DNA from: Nitrospirota bacterium
GTDB taxonomy: Bacteria > Nitrospirota > Nitrospiria > SBBL01 > Manganitrophaceae
Direction: 5' to 3'
Assembly: GCA_023248505.1 (NCBI GenBank)
Contig: JAHFEM010000110.1
Span: 1-6,697 of the forward strand
DNA: 6,697 nt
Part shown: piece by piece, positions 1 through 5,565 of the stretch
Layout of the letters: every line of letters begins with the position of its first letter
Numbering within the stretch: the stretch's first letter is position 1
The notes under the pieces: generated by a model
What the model was told of the DNA's origin: nothing
The model's database searches: none
Seen by the model: only the letters and a program-made list of their open reading frames with translations
Made by a program: the position numbers and the translations under genes

Positions 1-753
1 AAAGAAAGGAACGATCTCAAAATAATGGATGAAGTCCTCGCCGCATTCGGGGCAGCGGGCCTCCATCTCGACCTGGACTTGCGGAGCGTGGCGCTCCATC
101 GCTGCGGCGATCTCCTCCACCGCCCGGGCCGACAACCGCGAGACCCGATCGGCGATCTGTTCTTCCGTCCCTCCGATTTTTAGAAGGCATCGCTCCAGAA
201 GACGCCGAAACAGGTCCTCCCCGCCCGATGCGGACCATCCCCGCGCCGCCTCCTGATCTCCCCCCTGGGGGATCCGAAAGACGATCTCGCGCTGAGAATG
301 CCCGTGATCTTCGACAGGCGCCGCCGCCTCGGAAAGGATCATCGTGTAAGAAGGCCGGGTCGGCATCCGCTCCACCGGAATTTGGTCGAGATCAAAATCG
401 ATGTCCATTTTTTTGCCGCACTCCGGTCGGGGGCAGTGGAGGATCACCTCCACCCGTTTTCCGAAGGTGATCCGGCGGAGCTTGAGCATCAGATAATCGC
501 GATCGCCGACCGGGAGCGACCGGATCATCTCCTGCGTCGCGCGATGGGGGCCGATCCGCTCCAGGGTCCGCTGGAGGAGGGCCGTGACCAGGGCGGCCTC
601 GGTCCACTCGCGCGTGGGATCGGCGATCCACTCCTCTTCCCGCCCGGTCAACGGACGGAGCTTCACCTCCCGACGGCATTCTCCATTGGAATCAAGCAAT
701 CCCCCGGGAAGGAGGAAGAGACCTTCTTCAGGATGTTCGATCAATAAATCCAT
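1..753 (-). CDS. T4-type baseplate hub / hub-assembly protein of the injection system, 3' end cut by window edge
   Basis: Open from the ATG at 753 to the window edge without a stop (251 codons seen). The protein begins MDLLIEHPEEGLFLLPGG and carries two cysteine pairs: C107-x4-C112 in the context HCPRPECGKK, and C234-x2-C237 in CPECGEDF followed by HYFEIVPFF. About 120 residues of mixed helix and strand separate the pairs, so they could form one split zinc site. Small baseplate proteins of the T4 gp26/gp51 type that lie just after the tube gene in eCIS operons have this look. In T4 such proteins assist hub assembly; a role in joining tube and baseplate here is inferred from family and position. 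A GTG directly before the ATG (756) is an alternative start, and AGGGGA lies 10 to 13 bases upstream of the two. Family assignment is from memory of the pattern; the reading frame itself is secure. Confidence 0.75.
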   Translation of the reverse strand, partial: MDLLIEHPEEGLFLLPGGLLDSNGECRREVKLRPLTGREEEWIADPTREWTEAALVTALLQRTLERIGPHRATQEMIRSLPVGDRDYLMLKLRRITFGKRVEVILHCPRPECGKKMDIDFDLDQIPVERMPTRPSYTMILSEAAAPVEDHGHSQREIVFRIPQGGDQEAARGWSASGGEDLFRRLLERCLLKIGGTEEQIADRVSRLSARAVEEIAAAMERHAPQVQVEMEARCPECGEDFIHYFEIVPFF

Positions 754-867
754 CACAAGCGATCGTTCCCCTTTTTATGTAAGGTGGGGTCGGGGGAGAC
801 AGAACGGTCTTCTACCCTTCTCCTCTGAATAAATGGGGAGCGTATGGTTGGGAGCGGATCGGTCGCG

Positions 868-1368
868 TTATTTCTCGGTCGGCTCGGTCACCGACTTATC
901 CCGCTCCCACCCCTCGTTCTCAAGCTTAATGTGCTGGATGGCGATGGCGTTCGCCCCGGCATCGAGGTCGGGAAGGGCCTGGTACTCCGAGACCCAGCAG
1001 CGGAAGACATTGTACGAGAAGACCTTCTGGCCCGCCTCGTTGAAGACGTCGATCGCGATGTCTTTCCGGAAATTCTTCAGCGAGGAGGCCGCGTCTCCCT
1101 GGAAGTTATGGACGAGATTGGCCCAGTCCTCAAAGGTGACATCATGCGTCAAGCCGGCTTCCAAGGTAATCGCCTCGTACTTTGTCTTGCCGGGAAGCTG
1201 GCGGCTGGTGCTCGGATCGCCCCCCTCCCGCCAAGGGGTCACCTCGGTCGTCCGCTTCAGCCCGGTACATTTGCTGAGGCCCGCCACATATTGGTTGTCG
1301 ACTTTGACCTTGAACTTAAAATTGCGATAGGGATCGAACCGGTGCGTATTGACCGTAAACTTGGCCAT
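868..1368 (-). CDS. Contractile injection system inner tube protein (phage T4 gp19 / Afp1-like)
   Basis: 166 aa, the usual size for this family. It begins MAKFTVNTHRFDPYRNFKFK and contains the tube-family pattern: an N-terminal strand with DPYRNFKFKV, then VAGLSKCTGLKRTTEV, then WREGGD with a polar loop through LPGKTKYEAITLEAGLTHD, and a helix around residues 80-98 (FEDWANLVHNF). The C-terminal half is beta-rich (IAIDVFNEAGQKVFSYNVFRCWVSEYQ) and ends in IQHIKLENEGWERD, as in Afp1/Pvc1 and T4 gp19 proteins. Hexameric rings of this protein stack into the rigid tube that the sheath drives into the target. A GGGAGGA ribosome binding site lies about 10 bases before the ATG. The gene follows the sheath after 159 bases that hold a terminator and a palindrome, so it may not rely wholly on read-through. 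Only one tube gene is visible; many eCIS have a second one nearer the baseplate genes. Confidence 0.95.
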   Translation of the reverse strand: MAKFTVNTHRFDPYRNFKFKVKVDNQYVAGLSKCTGLKRTTEVTPWREGGDPSTSRQLPGKTKYEAITLEAGLTHDVTFEDWANLVHNFQGDAASSLKNFRKDIAIDVFNEAGQKVFSYNVFRCWVSEYQALPDLDAGANAIAIQHIKLENEGWERDKSVTEPTEK

Positions 1369-1438
1369 ATTGAAAGAATCCTCCCTCTAACCCGGCCTCG
1401 CCGGAACCAAGCAAGATGTTGCTGTTCAGTTTTCGTCC

Positions 1439-1456
1439 TTCCCGCGCAGGCGGGAA
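1439..1456. repeat. Short palindromic element (TTCCCGC / GCGGGAA) in the sheath-tube spacer
   Basis: A perfect 7-bp inverted repeat, TTCCCGC at 1439-1445 and GCGGGAA at 1450-1456, with a 4-base loop GCAG. No T-run follows on either strand, so it does not look like a terminator. Elements of the form TTCCCGC-loop-GCGGGAA occur scattered through many bacterial genomes as REP-like intergenic palindromes. Whether this one is repeated in the host genome cannot be seen here. In the mRNA it would form a hairpin about 70 bases before the tube start and might shield the tube message from 3' exonucleases. Confidence 0.5.
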
Positions 1457-1496
1457 TGCAGCAATAAGGTTAAAAAATTGAATCGGGTTCACACTT

Positions 1497-1541
1497 AAAA
1501 AAATTTCCGGCCGCGGATTTGGAGGCGCTACGCGGCCGAAT
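1497..1541 (-). terminator. Intrinsic terminator directly after the sheath gene
   Basis: On the minus strand CGGCCGCG (1538-1531) pairs perfectly with CGCGGCCG (1515-1508) around a 15-base loop. The stem can be extended by one U-A and one G-U pair at its base, and is followed by AA and then seven Ts (1503-1497). The left arm lies in the last codons of the sheath (Ser-Ala-Ala) and the sheath stop codon TAG falls in the loop. A translating ribosome reaching the stop would cover the left arm, so termination may depend on how well the sheath is translated. The long loop may lower its efficiency. Confidence 0.7.
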
Positions 1542-3408
1542 CACCAGCCTTTTGACTGATCTTGATGACGACGAACTCCGCCGGCTTCAACGGCGCAAAC
1601 CCGACCAGGACATTCACCACCCCGGTGTCGATGTCGGCCTGGGTGGTCGTCTGACTGTCGCACTTCACGAAGAAGGCCTGCGAGGGGGTGGTCCCTTGGA
1701 ACGCCCCGGCGCGGAAGAGGGTCATCATAAAGGCGCCGATGTTCAGCCGAAGGCTCGCCCAGAGATCCTCATCATTCGGCTCGAAGACCGCCCACTGAAT
1801 GCCGTTGTAGATGCTCTGCTCGATGAAGATGGCGGTCCGGCGAACCGGAACGTACCGGTACTCCGGATCGGCCTGCGTCGCCACCGTCCGCGCCCCCCAG
1901 ATGACGATCCCGGAGGAGGGGAAGACCCGAATGACATTCACCCCGATGGGGTTCAACGTGTCCTGCTCGGCATCGGTAATTTCTTTCGTGAGTCCGACCG
2001 CCCCGCCGATGTTCGCCTCGGTCCCCGCCGGGGCCTTCCAGACGCCGCGTCGCGCATCGATCCGCGCATACATTCCCGCCACATAGCCGGAGGGGGGGAG
2101 GAGAATCGGATCGGGCGACACCCCCGTCGGATCGATCGCTTTCAACCACGGAAAATAAACCGCGGCATAGGAGCTCTTCACGGTGAGGCCGTTCACAAAG
2201 GTCTGGGCCTCTTCTTTGGTGTCGTCGGTCACCCCCACGTCGCCGACGAAGAAGCAGTCTTGGCGATTGCGGCAGTAGTTGCCGCCGAAGTCGACCATCG
2301 TCTTCGAGCCGATCCCCGGCACGGCGACGATGTTCACATCACGCCGGACATCGAGCAGGGCGAAGCCGTTCTGGTAGTCGATCTCCTGCGGGGTGGTCCC
2401 GTCGCTTCCGAGCGTGGCGCTGACGACATTTCCGGCAACCGCGGCGTCGCCCACGTGGTAGTCGGTCCCGACCGCAGGCCGAAGGACGGCCGCCCCGGTC
2501 TCTTCCGTTCCGCCGTTGGTCTTCCCGAGCTTAAGCAGCGTCGCCGCGTTCCCGGAGGGGGCGTTGGTCACCTCGACCGAGGAGCGCTTTCCCCCGGCGC
2601 CGGAGGTGAGGGTGTAGAGCCCCGCAGCAAAGGCGGCGGTGAAGGCGGAAAAAGCGGTCGCCGGGGTCGAGCCCCGCAATGGAATGAGCGCCCGAACCGC
2701 ATCCTGAATCGCCGTCGCGATCTCGGCTCCCGTGGTGACCGGATCGGCCAGGGTGATCGCCTGAGGTCCGTCGCCGTTGAGATTGACCGTCATCTTCCGG
2801 TTGCCCGCCGGGAGGGTGGCGGCGGGAGCGGCGCCGCTGGTGCTGAATCCCTTGTTGACCGTGTCGTTGGCCGGATCGACGACCGCTTTAATGACCTTGG
2901 AACTGGCCGTGACGAGGTTCTCGACGAAATTCGTCGCGTCGGGATTCATGCTGAGGTTGTCATGGATCTCGATGACGGCCCCTCCGAGCTTGACGGTGAT
3001 CTTGAATTCGTTTGCCGCATTCTGAGCGCCGTTGGCGATATCGATGTCGAGCTCATTTCCCCAGGCGCCGGCGCTGTTGGCAAAGAGGGTGATCGTCTTC
3101 GCGGGAGCCCCTTTCCGATCGGCGACCGCGACATCGGCGGCAACGGCGTCTTTTGCAACGCGGACGATGTAGAGACGCCTCCCGCCGTTGTTGAAAAACT
3201 GGAGCGCGGCGTGGGCGAGAACGCTGTCGTTTAGGAACGTGCCGTAAGTGGTCTGGTACTCGATGAAGCTGGTCACCATAAGGGCCCGGTCGAGCGGGCC
3301 GCGTTCGGCTTTCCCGATGAACGCCGCCGTGGAGGTGCTCACCCCCTCGATCGGGCGAACACCGCTCGGGACCTCCTCAATGTAGACACCCGGATGCAGT
3401 CTTTCCAT
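1528..3408 (-). CDS. Contractile tail sheath protein of the injection system
   Basis: 626 aa. The N-terminus MERLHPGVYIEEVPSGVRPI and the following STSTAAFIGKAERGP are the classic start of phage and eCIS sheath proteins. The C-terminal half is strongly conserved sheath core: LLPPSGYVAGMYARID (437-452), RGVWKAPAG (454-462), LNPIGVNVIRVFPSSGIVIWGART (485-508), YRYVPVRRTAIFIEQSI (517-533) and the closing NVLVGFAPLKPAEFVVIKIS (599-618). The sheath surrounds the tube and contracts on triggering; the N- and C-terminal arms interlace neighbouring subunits. Residues about 100-340 are a variable insertion expected to face outwards. Within it, 205-295 resembles a small strand-helix-strand module (see findings). 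GGGAGG lies 7 bases before the ATG but can be paired with a CCUCC just upstream. This is the only sheath gene in the window, whereas Afp/PVC carry several. Confidence 0.97.
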   Translation of the reverse strand: MERLHPGVYIEEVPSGVRPIEGVSTSTAAFIGKAERGPLDRALMVTSFIEYQTTYGTFLNDSVLAHAALQFFNNGGRRLYIVRVAKDAVAADVAVADRKGAPAKTITLFANSAGAWGNELDIDIANGAQNAANEFKITVKLGGAVIEIHDNLSMNPDATNFVENLVTASSKVIKAVVDPANDTVNKGFSTSGAAPAATLPAGNRKMTVNLNGDGPQAITLADPVTTGAEIATAIQDAVRALIPLRGSTPATAFSAFTAAFAAGLYTLTSGAGGKRSSVEVTNAPSGNAATLLKLGKTNGGTEETGAAVLRPAVGTDYHVGDAAVAGNVVSATLGSDGTTPQEIDYQNGFALLDVRRDVNIVAVPGIGSKTMVDFGGNYCRNRQDCFFVGDVGVTDDTKEEAQTFVNGLTVKSSYAAVYFPWLKAIDPTGVSPDPILLPPSGYVAGMYARIDARRGVWKAPAGTEANIGGAVGLTKEITDAEQDTLNPIGVNVIRVFPSSGIVIWGARTVATQADPEYRYVPVRRTAIFIEQSIYNGIQWAVFEPNDEDLWASLRLNIGAFMMTLFRAGAFQGTTPSQAFFVKCDSQTTTQADIDTGVVNVLVGFAPLKPAEFVVIKISQKAGDSAA

Positions 3409-3415
3409 CGTCTAA

Positions 3416-3451
3416 CCTCCCTGGGAGGAATCCCGCTCAGCGGAAATCCTC
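3416..3451 (-). promoter_or_regulatory. Two alternative hairpins over the sheath ribosome binding site
   Basis: Reading the minus strand, GAGGATTTCCGC (3451-3440) can pair with GCGGGATTCCTC (3436-3425) around the loop TGA: 11 of 12 positions pair, including one G-U, with one U-U mismatch. The last bases of that right arm are also part of CCTCC (3428-3424), which is an exact complement, after a 3-base loop CAG, of GGAGG (3420-3416), the sheath Shine-Dalgarno core. The large hairpin leaves the ribosome binding site free; the small one hides it. The base pairing is seen directly; a regulatory role is inferred. Confidence 0.45.
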
Positions 3452-3519
3452 GATTTAAACTGAATGCGCAATCTGACTCTAAAGAATCGTCCGCGCGGGA
3501 GAGAGGGTCGGAAGTTCGC

Positions 3520-3738
3520 CTATCTCCCCTTTCCTCTTTTCAGCCTGTGTGCTTCTTCCGCGGATTCGGCCACCGACGCCCATCCCCGCCGAACCATTTT
3601 CTCAAGGGCCGGATTGTTCTTAACCTCGATCGGATCGATCCCGACCGCCTCCTCTCCGGGGGCCACATGGATCGTGGCGCCGCTGTTGAGGGGGATAACC
3701 AACAGTTGTCTGGATCGATTGGTAATCTTCATCGGCAT
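3520..3738 (-). CDS. Small eCIS-associated protein upstream of the sheath, function unknown
   Basis: 72 aa from the ATG at 3738. That start is chosen because GGGAGG (3750-3745) lies 6 bases upstream, whereas the longer frame starting at 3795 lacks such a site and runs inside the preceding gene. The stop of the preceding gene is only one base away, so the two are probably translationally coupled. The protein starts MPMKITNRSRQLLVIPLNSG, followed by ATIHVAPGE, giving two or three predicted beta strands. A helix with NNPALEKMVRRGWASV and a basic tail (RLKRGKGR) follow. I do not recognise a named domain. By size and position before the sheath it recalls the small DUF2635 protein (gp38) that precedes the sheath gene in Mu-like phages, but sequence relationship is not established. 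A structural or assembly accessory role is more likely than an enzymatic one. Confidence 0.75.
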   Translation of the reverse strand: MPMKITNRSRQLLVIPLNSGATIHVAPGEEAVGIDPIEVKNNPALEKMVRRGWASVAESAEEAHRLKRGKGR

Positions 3739-3739
3739 C

Positions 3740-4045
3740 TTAGACCTCCCTTCGAAGGGGATGGAGAAGACGCTCCACCAGCGTCTTGATCTCACCCTTC
3801 TTGTCCGGATTCAAACGATAGAGGGGAAGGGATGTCCCGCGCCGCTCCTCCAGGACCAACCCTTCCTTAACCAGCGAGGAGAGCCCTTGCGAGACATCGA
3901 TCAAGCGCTCATGAATTTCTTCCTCCAGCAGCCACCACCGCGTCATCCCTTCGATGGTATCCCGCGCCTCCGGATGTCTCAGGAGGTAGCTGAGGAGTCG
4001 CCGGGCGATCTCCACCTCTGTGCGATTCAGGTCGCGGTCGAACAT
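3740..4045 (-). CDS. Winged-helix-like small protein heading the injection-system operon, possible regulator
   Basis: 101 aa from the ATG at 4045, which has GAGAGG 6 bases upstream. An upstream in-frame TTG at 4078 has no such site and is disfavoured. Residues 8-25 form a helix (RTEVEIARRLLSYLLRHP) and 31-45 a second (IEGMTRWWLLEEEIH). Then 46-63 look like a recognition helix-turn-helix (ERLIDVSQGLSSLVKEGL), followed by a short hairpin VLEERRGTSLPLYRL that resembles a wing, and a basic C-terminal helix. This layout matches small winged-helix DNA-binding proteins, but the same fold also serves as a protein-interaction domain. As first gene of the operon, with a long inverted repeat about 70-100 bases before its start, it is a candidate autoregulator. 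No ligand-binding or phosphorylation domain is present. DNA binding is inferred only. Confidence 0.7.
   Translation of the reverse strand: MFDRDLNRTEVEIARRLLSYLLRHPEARDTIEGMTRWWLLEEEIHERLIDVSQGLSSLVKEGLVLEERRGTSLPLYRLNPDKKGEIKTLVERLLHPLRREV
3745..3750 (-). promoter_or_regulatory. Ribosome binding site that sets the start of the 72-aa gene
   Basis: GGGAGG on the minus strand, 6 bases before the ATG at 3738. It lies within the last codons of the winged-helix gene, whose TAA is separated from the ATG by a single G. This supports the short start and translational coupling. Confidence 0.75.
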
Positions 4046-4117
4046 CGGCCCCCTCTCGTAATGAGACGGATAGAGCAAAAGATAGGCCGCTTGAATTGCA
4101 GATCGATTGCGAGCCGA

Positions 4118-4149
4118 CCCGCCCCTCGAATGACCGCATCAGGGGCGGG
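4118..4149. promoter_or_regulatory. Perfect 9-bp inverted repeat upstream of the winged-helix gene, operator or leader hairpin
   Basis: CCCGCCCCT (4118-4126) and AGGGGCGGG (4141-4149) are exact complements separated by 14 bases, giving half-sites centred 23 bp apart, close to two helical turns. The loop holds a further ATG/CAT pairing. On the minus strand no T-run follows, so it would not end eCIS transcription. On the plus strand six Ts follow after 8 bases, so a weak terminator against incoming plus-strand transcription is possible. An operator for the adjacent winged-helix protein is the alternative reading. Confidence 0.5.
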
Positions 4150-4531
4150 GGAAACACTTTTTTGCGGGCGGCCTTTCTCGATTAAGACCGGATTTAAAAG
4201 TGGGATCTCTTTATCTCACTCACTGGGACAGAAAAACCCCACCCCGCGCCTTGCCGGAAGATCGGCGCGTCCTGATCGGCTTATCCCCTTCGGAAGCATT
4301 CGCACACGTCCGCATCGGCATTAAAGTTGCTTTTTCAATTTGAATTACATTTCAGGGTGGCAGCGGTGCATCGAGCGATTGAACCTCTTCTCGCTGATAG
4401 GACCCCACCCGCCGAGGAAGACTCCCGCAATCGGATCGCGTCGAGACGATGAAGCAGGGAGCTTTCGAGGCCTGGATCGAGGCGCGCCTGACGGCGCGGT
4501 AGCGCTCCTCCACTTACCTTACCTTGGGGGA

Positions 4532-4559
4532 TTGCTTTCATATTGCCGAACGGTCTAAT
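4532..4559 (+). promoter_or_regulatory. Weak sigma70-type promoter candidate for the plus-strand cassette
   Basis: TTGCTT (4532-4537) and TCTAAT (4554-4559) are spaced by 16 bases and lie 77 bases before the first plus-strand start. The -10 box matches the consensus at five of six positions, but the -35 box only at three. No other pair in this stretch looks better by eye. Confidence 0.3.
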
Positions 4560-4636
4560 ATCGCCTCACCGTCCTCTCCGTCGGGGATGGATGAAAGAAA
4601 CAGCTCCGGACCGTTTGTAGAAATTCGGGAGGGGAG

Positions 4637-5176
4637 ATGGACCCCAGGATCATACCGCTCTACTACTTAAGCTCGCTCGCCGGCCTGATCATGGTGGCCG
4701 GGGGAATCTGGCTCATTTACAAAGAGAAAATTTATATCGATCAAGAATCAAAACAGGTGACCGAGATCGAGACCCCGATCGGAAAGTTTAAAACCAACGT
4801 CCCCGCGCTGGTTCTCTTCGCCCTCGGCTTTGTTCCGCTGATCTACCCGATCGTGAAGTCGGCCGGATTCGCCGAGGAGATTCGGATTCAAGGCAATGTG
4901 AAAGCAAGCACCTTTCCGGTGCAGGTTTACGCCGTCATCAAATCGGACTCGCTCCTGCAGAACCGCGACTTCAGCCTGGAGGTGCCGGTGGTCGAGGGGA
5001 GCGACGGAGAGTACAAAATCCTCTACATCGCCGGGAGTATGGTTTTGGAAGACCGGGCCGACCTAAGAAAAACGCAAGACGGCAAGATCCAGCTCCCCGA
5101 TAAAGAACTCCTCGTTTCAGCGAAAGAGCGGTTCGAGCCGGCGGCGGTTGCGCCGGTCCCTCCCGAGTTTCAGTAA
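4637..5176 (+). CDS. Two-helix membrane protein with probable periplasmic C-terminal domain, function unknown
   Basis: 179 aa with GGAGG 4 bases before the ATG. Hydrophobic segments at about 7-28 (PLYYLSSLAGLIMVAGGIWL) and 55-76 (VPALVLFALGFVPLIYPIV) are predicted transmembrane helices. The loop between them (29-54) is rich in Lys and Glu and is probably cytoplasmic, placing both ends outside the inner membrane. The soluble part (80-179) looks beta-rich, with IRIQGNVKASTFPVQVYAVIK and FSLEVPVVEG strands, and ends in a proline-rich tail (AVAPVPPEFQ). I do not recognise the family. It is followed after 12 bases by an exported protein and then by a hydrolase, so the three are probably co-transcribed. 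A membrane anchor or partner for these proteins is a guess from context. Confidence 0.8.
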   Translation: MDPRIIPLYYLSSLAGLIMVAGGIWLIYKEKIYIDQESKQVTEIETPIGKFKTNVPALVLFALGFVPLIYPIVKSAGFAEEIRIQGNVKASTFPVQVYAVIKSDSLLQNRDFSLEVPVVEGSDGEYKILYIAGSMVLEDRADLRKTQDGKIQLPDKELLVSAKERFEPAAVAPVPPEFQ

Positions 5177-5188
5177 AGGACAATAGCG

Positions 5189-5512
5189 ATGAAACAACTC
5201 TTCTTCCTCATTCTGTCGATCCTCATGACAGCCCTCCCGGCGCTCGGGGCAGAATTCAACGGACGCGTCGTCGAGGAGACGAGCCGGGAAGGGATTTCGG
5301 ATCTGACGGTCCGGCTGATCCCGCCGAAGGCGACGAACCAGCCGGAGAAGGTCACGACCACGAATGACCGGGGCGAATTCCACATTCCCAGTCTTGAGAA
5401 GGGACGATACCTTTTGGAGGTTTACCAAGGGACCACCCTCCTCTATCGGGAGGTGGTCGAGGCCGACCCGGAGAGGATCAAGGAGATCAAGCTCTCGCGG
5501 AAGACAAGATGA
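5189..5512 (+). CDS. Exported carboxypeptidase-regulatory-like (beta-sandwich) small protein
   Basis: 107 aa. The N-terminus MKQLFFLILSILMTALPALG is a clear Sec signal peptide, with cleavage likely near A21. The mature part follows the CarboxypepD_reg pattern: FNGRVVEETSREGISDLTVRLIPP, then TTTNDRGEFHIPSLEKGRYLLEV, then a final strand LYREVVEADPERIKEIKL. Here the G-x-V-x-(D/E)-x(n)-G-(I/V)-x-(D/G)-(A/L)-x-V and T(N/D)-x-x-G-x-F-x-(I/F) signatures are visible. Such domains are non-catalytic beta sandwiches found in periplasmic or surface proteins; here a single domain makes up the whole mature protein. AAAGGA lies 8 bases before the ATG and overlaps the stop of the preceding gene. It probably interacts with an envelope partner, perhaps the membrane protein upstream; no enzyme function is indicated. 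Confidence 0.8.
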   Translation: MKQLFFLILSILMTALPALGAEFNGRVVEETSREGISDLTVRLIPPKATNQPEKVTTTNDRGEFHIPSLEKGRYLLEVYQGTTLLYREVVEADPERIKEIKLSRKTR

Positions 5513-5565
5513 CCCGTTCATTTTTACATTAGAACCGTTCACATTCACGCAGACAGGGGGCGCGC

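Larger units (their letters stand above)
4046..4636. other. Divergent intergenic region between the injection-system operon and the plus-strand cassette
   Basis: A 591-base stretch without a convincing gene. It must hold the promoters for both directions. Visible elements are a 9-bp inverted repeat (4118-4149), a run of six Ts (4158-4163), an AT-rich patch at about 4320-4355 with the palindrome TTCAA-T-TTGAA (4334-4344), and a promoter-like pair at 4532-4559. AACGGTC (4549-4555) and GACCGTT (4609-4615) form a distant 7-bp inverted repeat. I could not find a good -35/-10 pair for the minus-strand operon. Short open frames here lack ribosome binding sites and family resemblance. Confidence 0.7.

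Noticed and set aside
844..1467. 207-codon plus-strand frame opposite the tube gene
   Set aside because: Antisense shadow of the recognised tube gene; no ribosome binding site and no recognisable protein pattern.
1519..3234. 571-codon plus-strand open frame opposite the sheath gene
   Set aside because: It is antisense to an unmistakable sheath gene. Its protein is low-complexity Arg/Gly/Asp-rich with no family resemblance, as expected from a GC-rich opposite strand.
4046..4078. TTG start at 4078 giving a 112-aa version of the winged-helix protein
   Set aside because: No ribosome binding site precedes it, while the ATG at 4045 has GAGAGG at 6 bases.
4235..4270. CGCGCC/GGCGCG inverted repeat with five Ts on the minus strand as a terminator
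   Set aside because: The T-run is about 8 bases from the stem, the stem is only 6 bp, and no minus-strand gene precedes it in the window.
3464..4324. 286-codon plus-strand frame across the two small minus-strand genes
   Set aside because: It runs antisense to two tightly coupled minus-strand genes with good ribosome binding sites, and its protein shows no domain pattern.
4357..4375. TGGCAGCGGTGCA resembling a sigma54 promoter
   Set aside because: The GG and GC elements do not have the required 10-base spacing.
4449..4502. Short frame in the divergent region encoding MKQGAFEAWIEARLTAR
   Set aside because: It looks gene-like for 17 codons but stops at once and has no ribosome binding site. 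It could be a gene remnant, but this is too short to claim.
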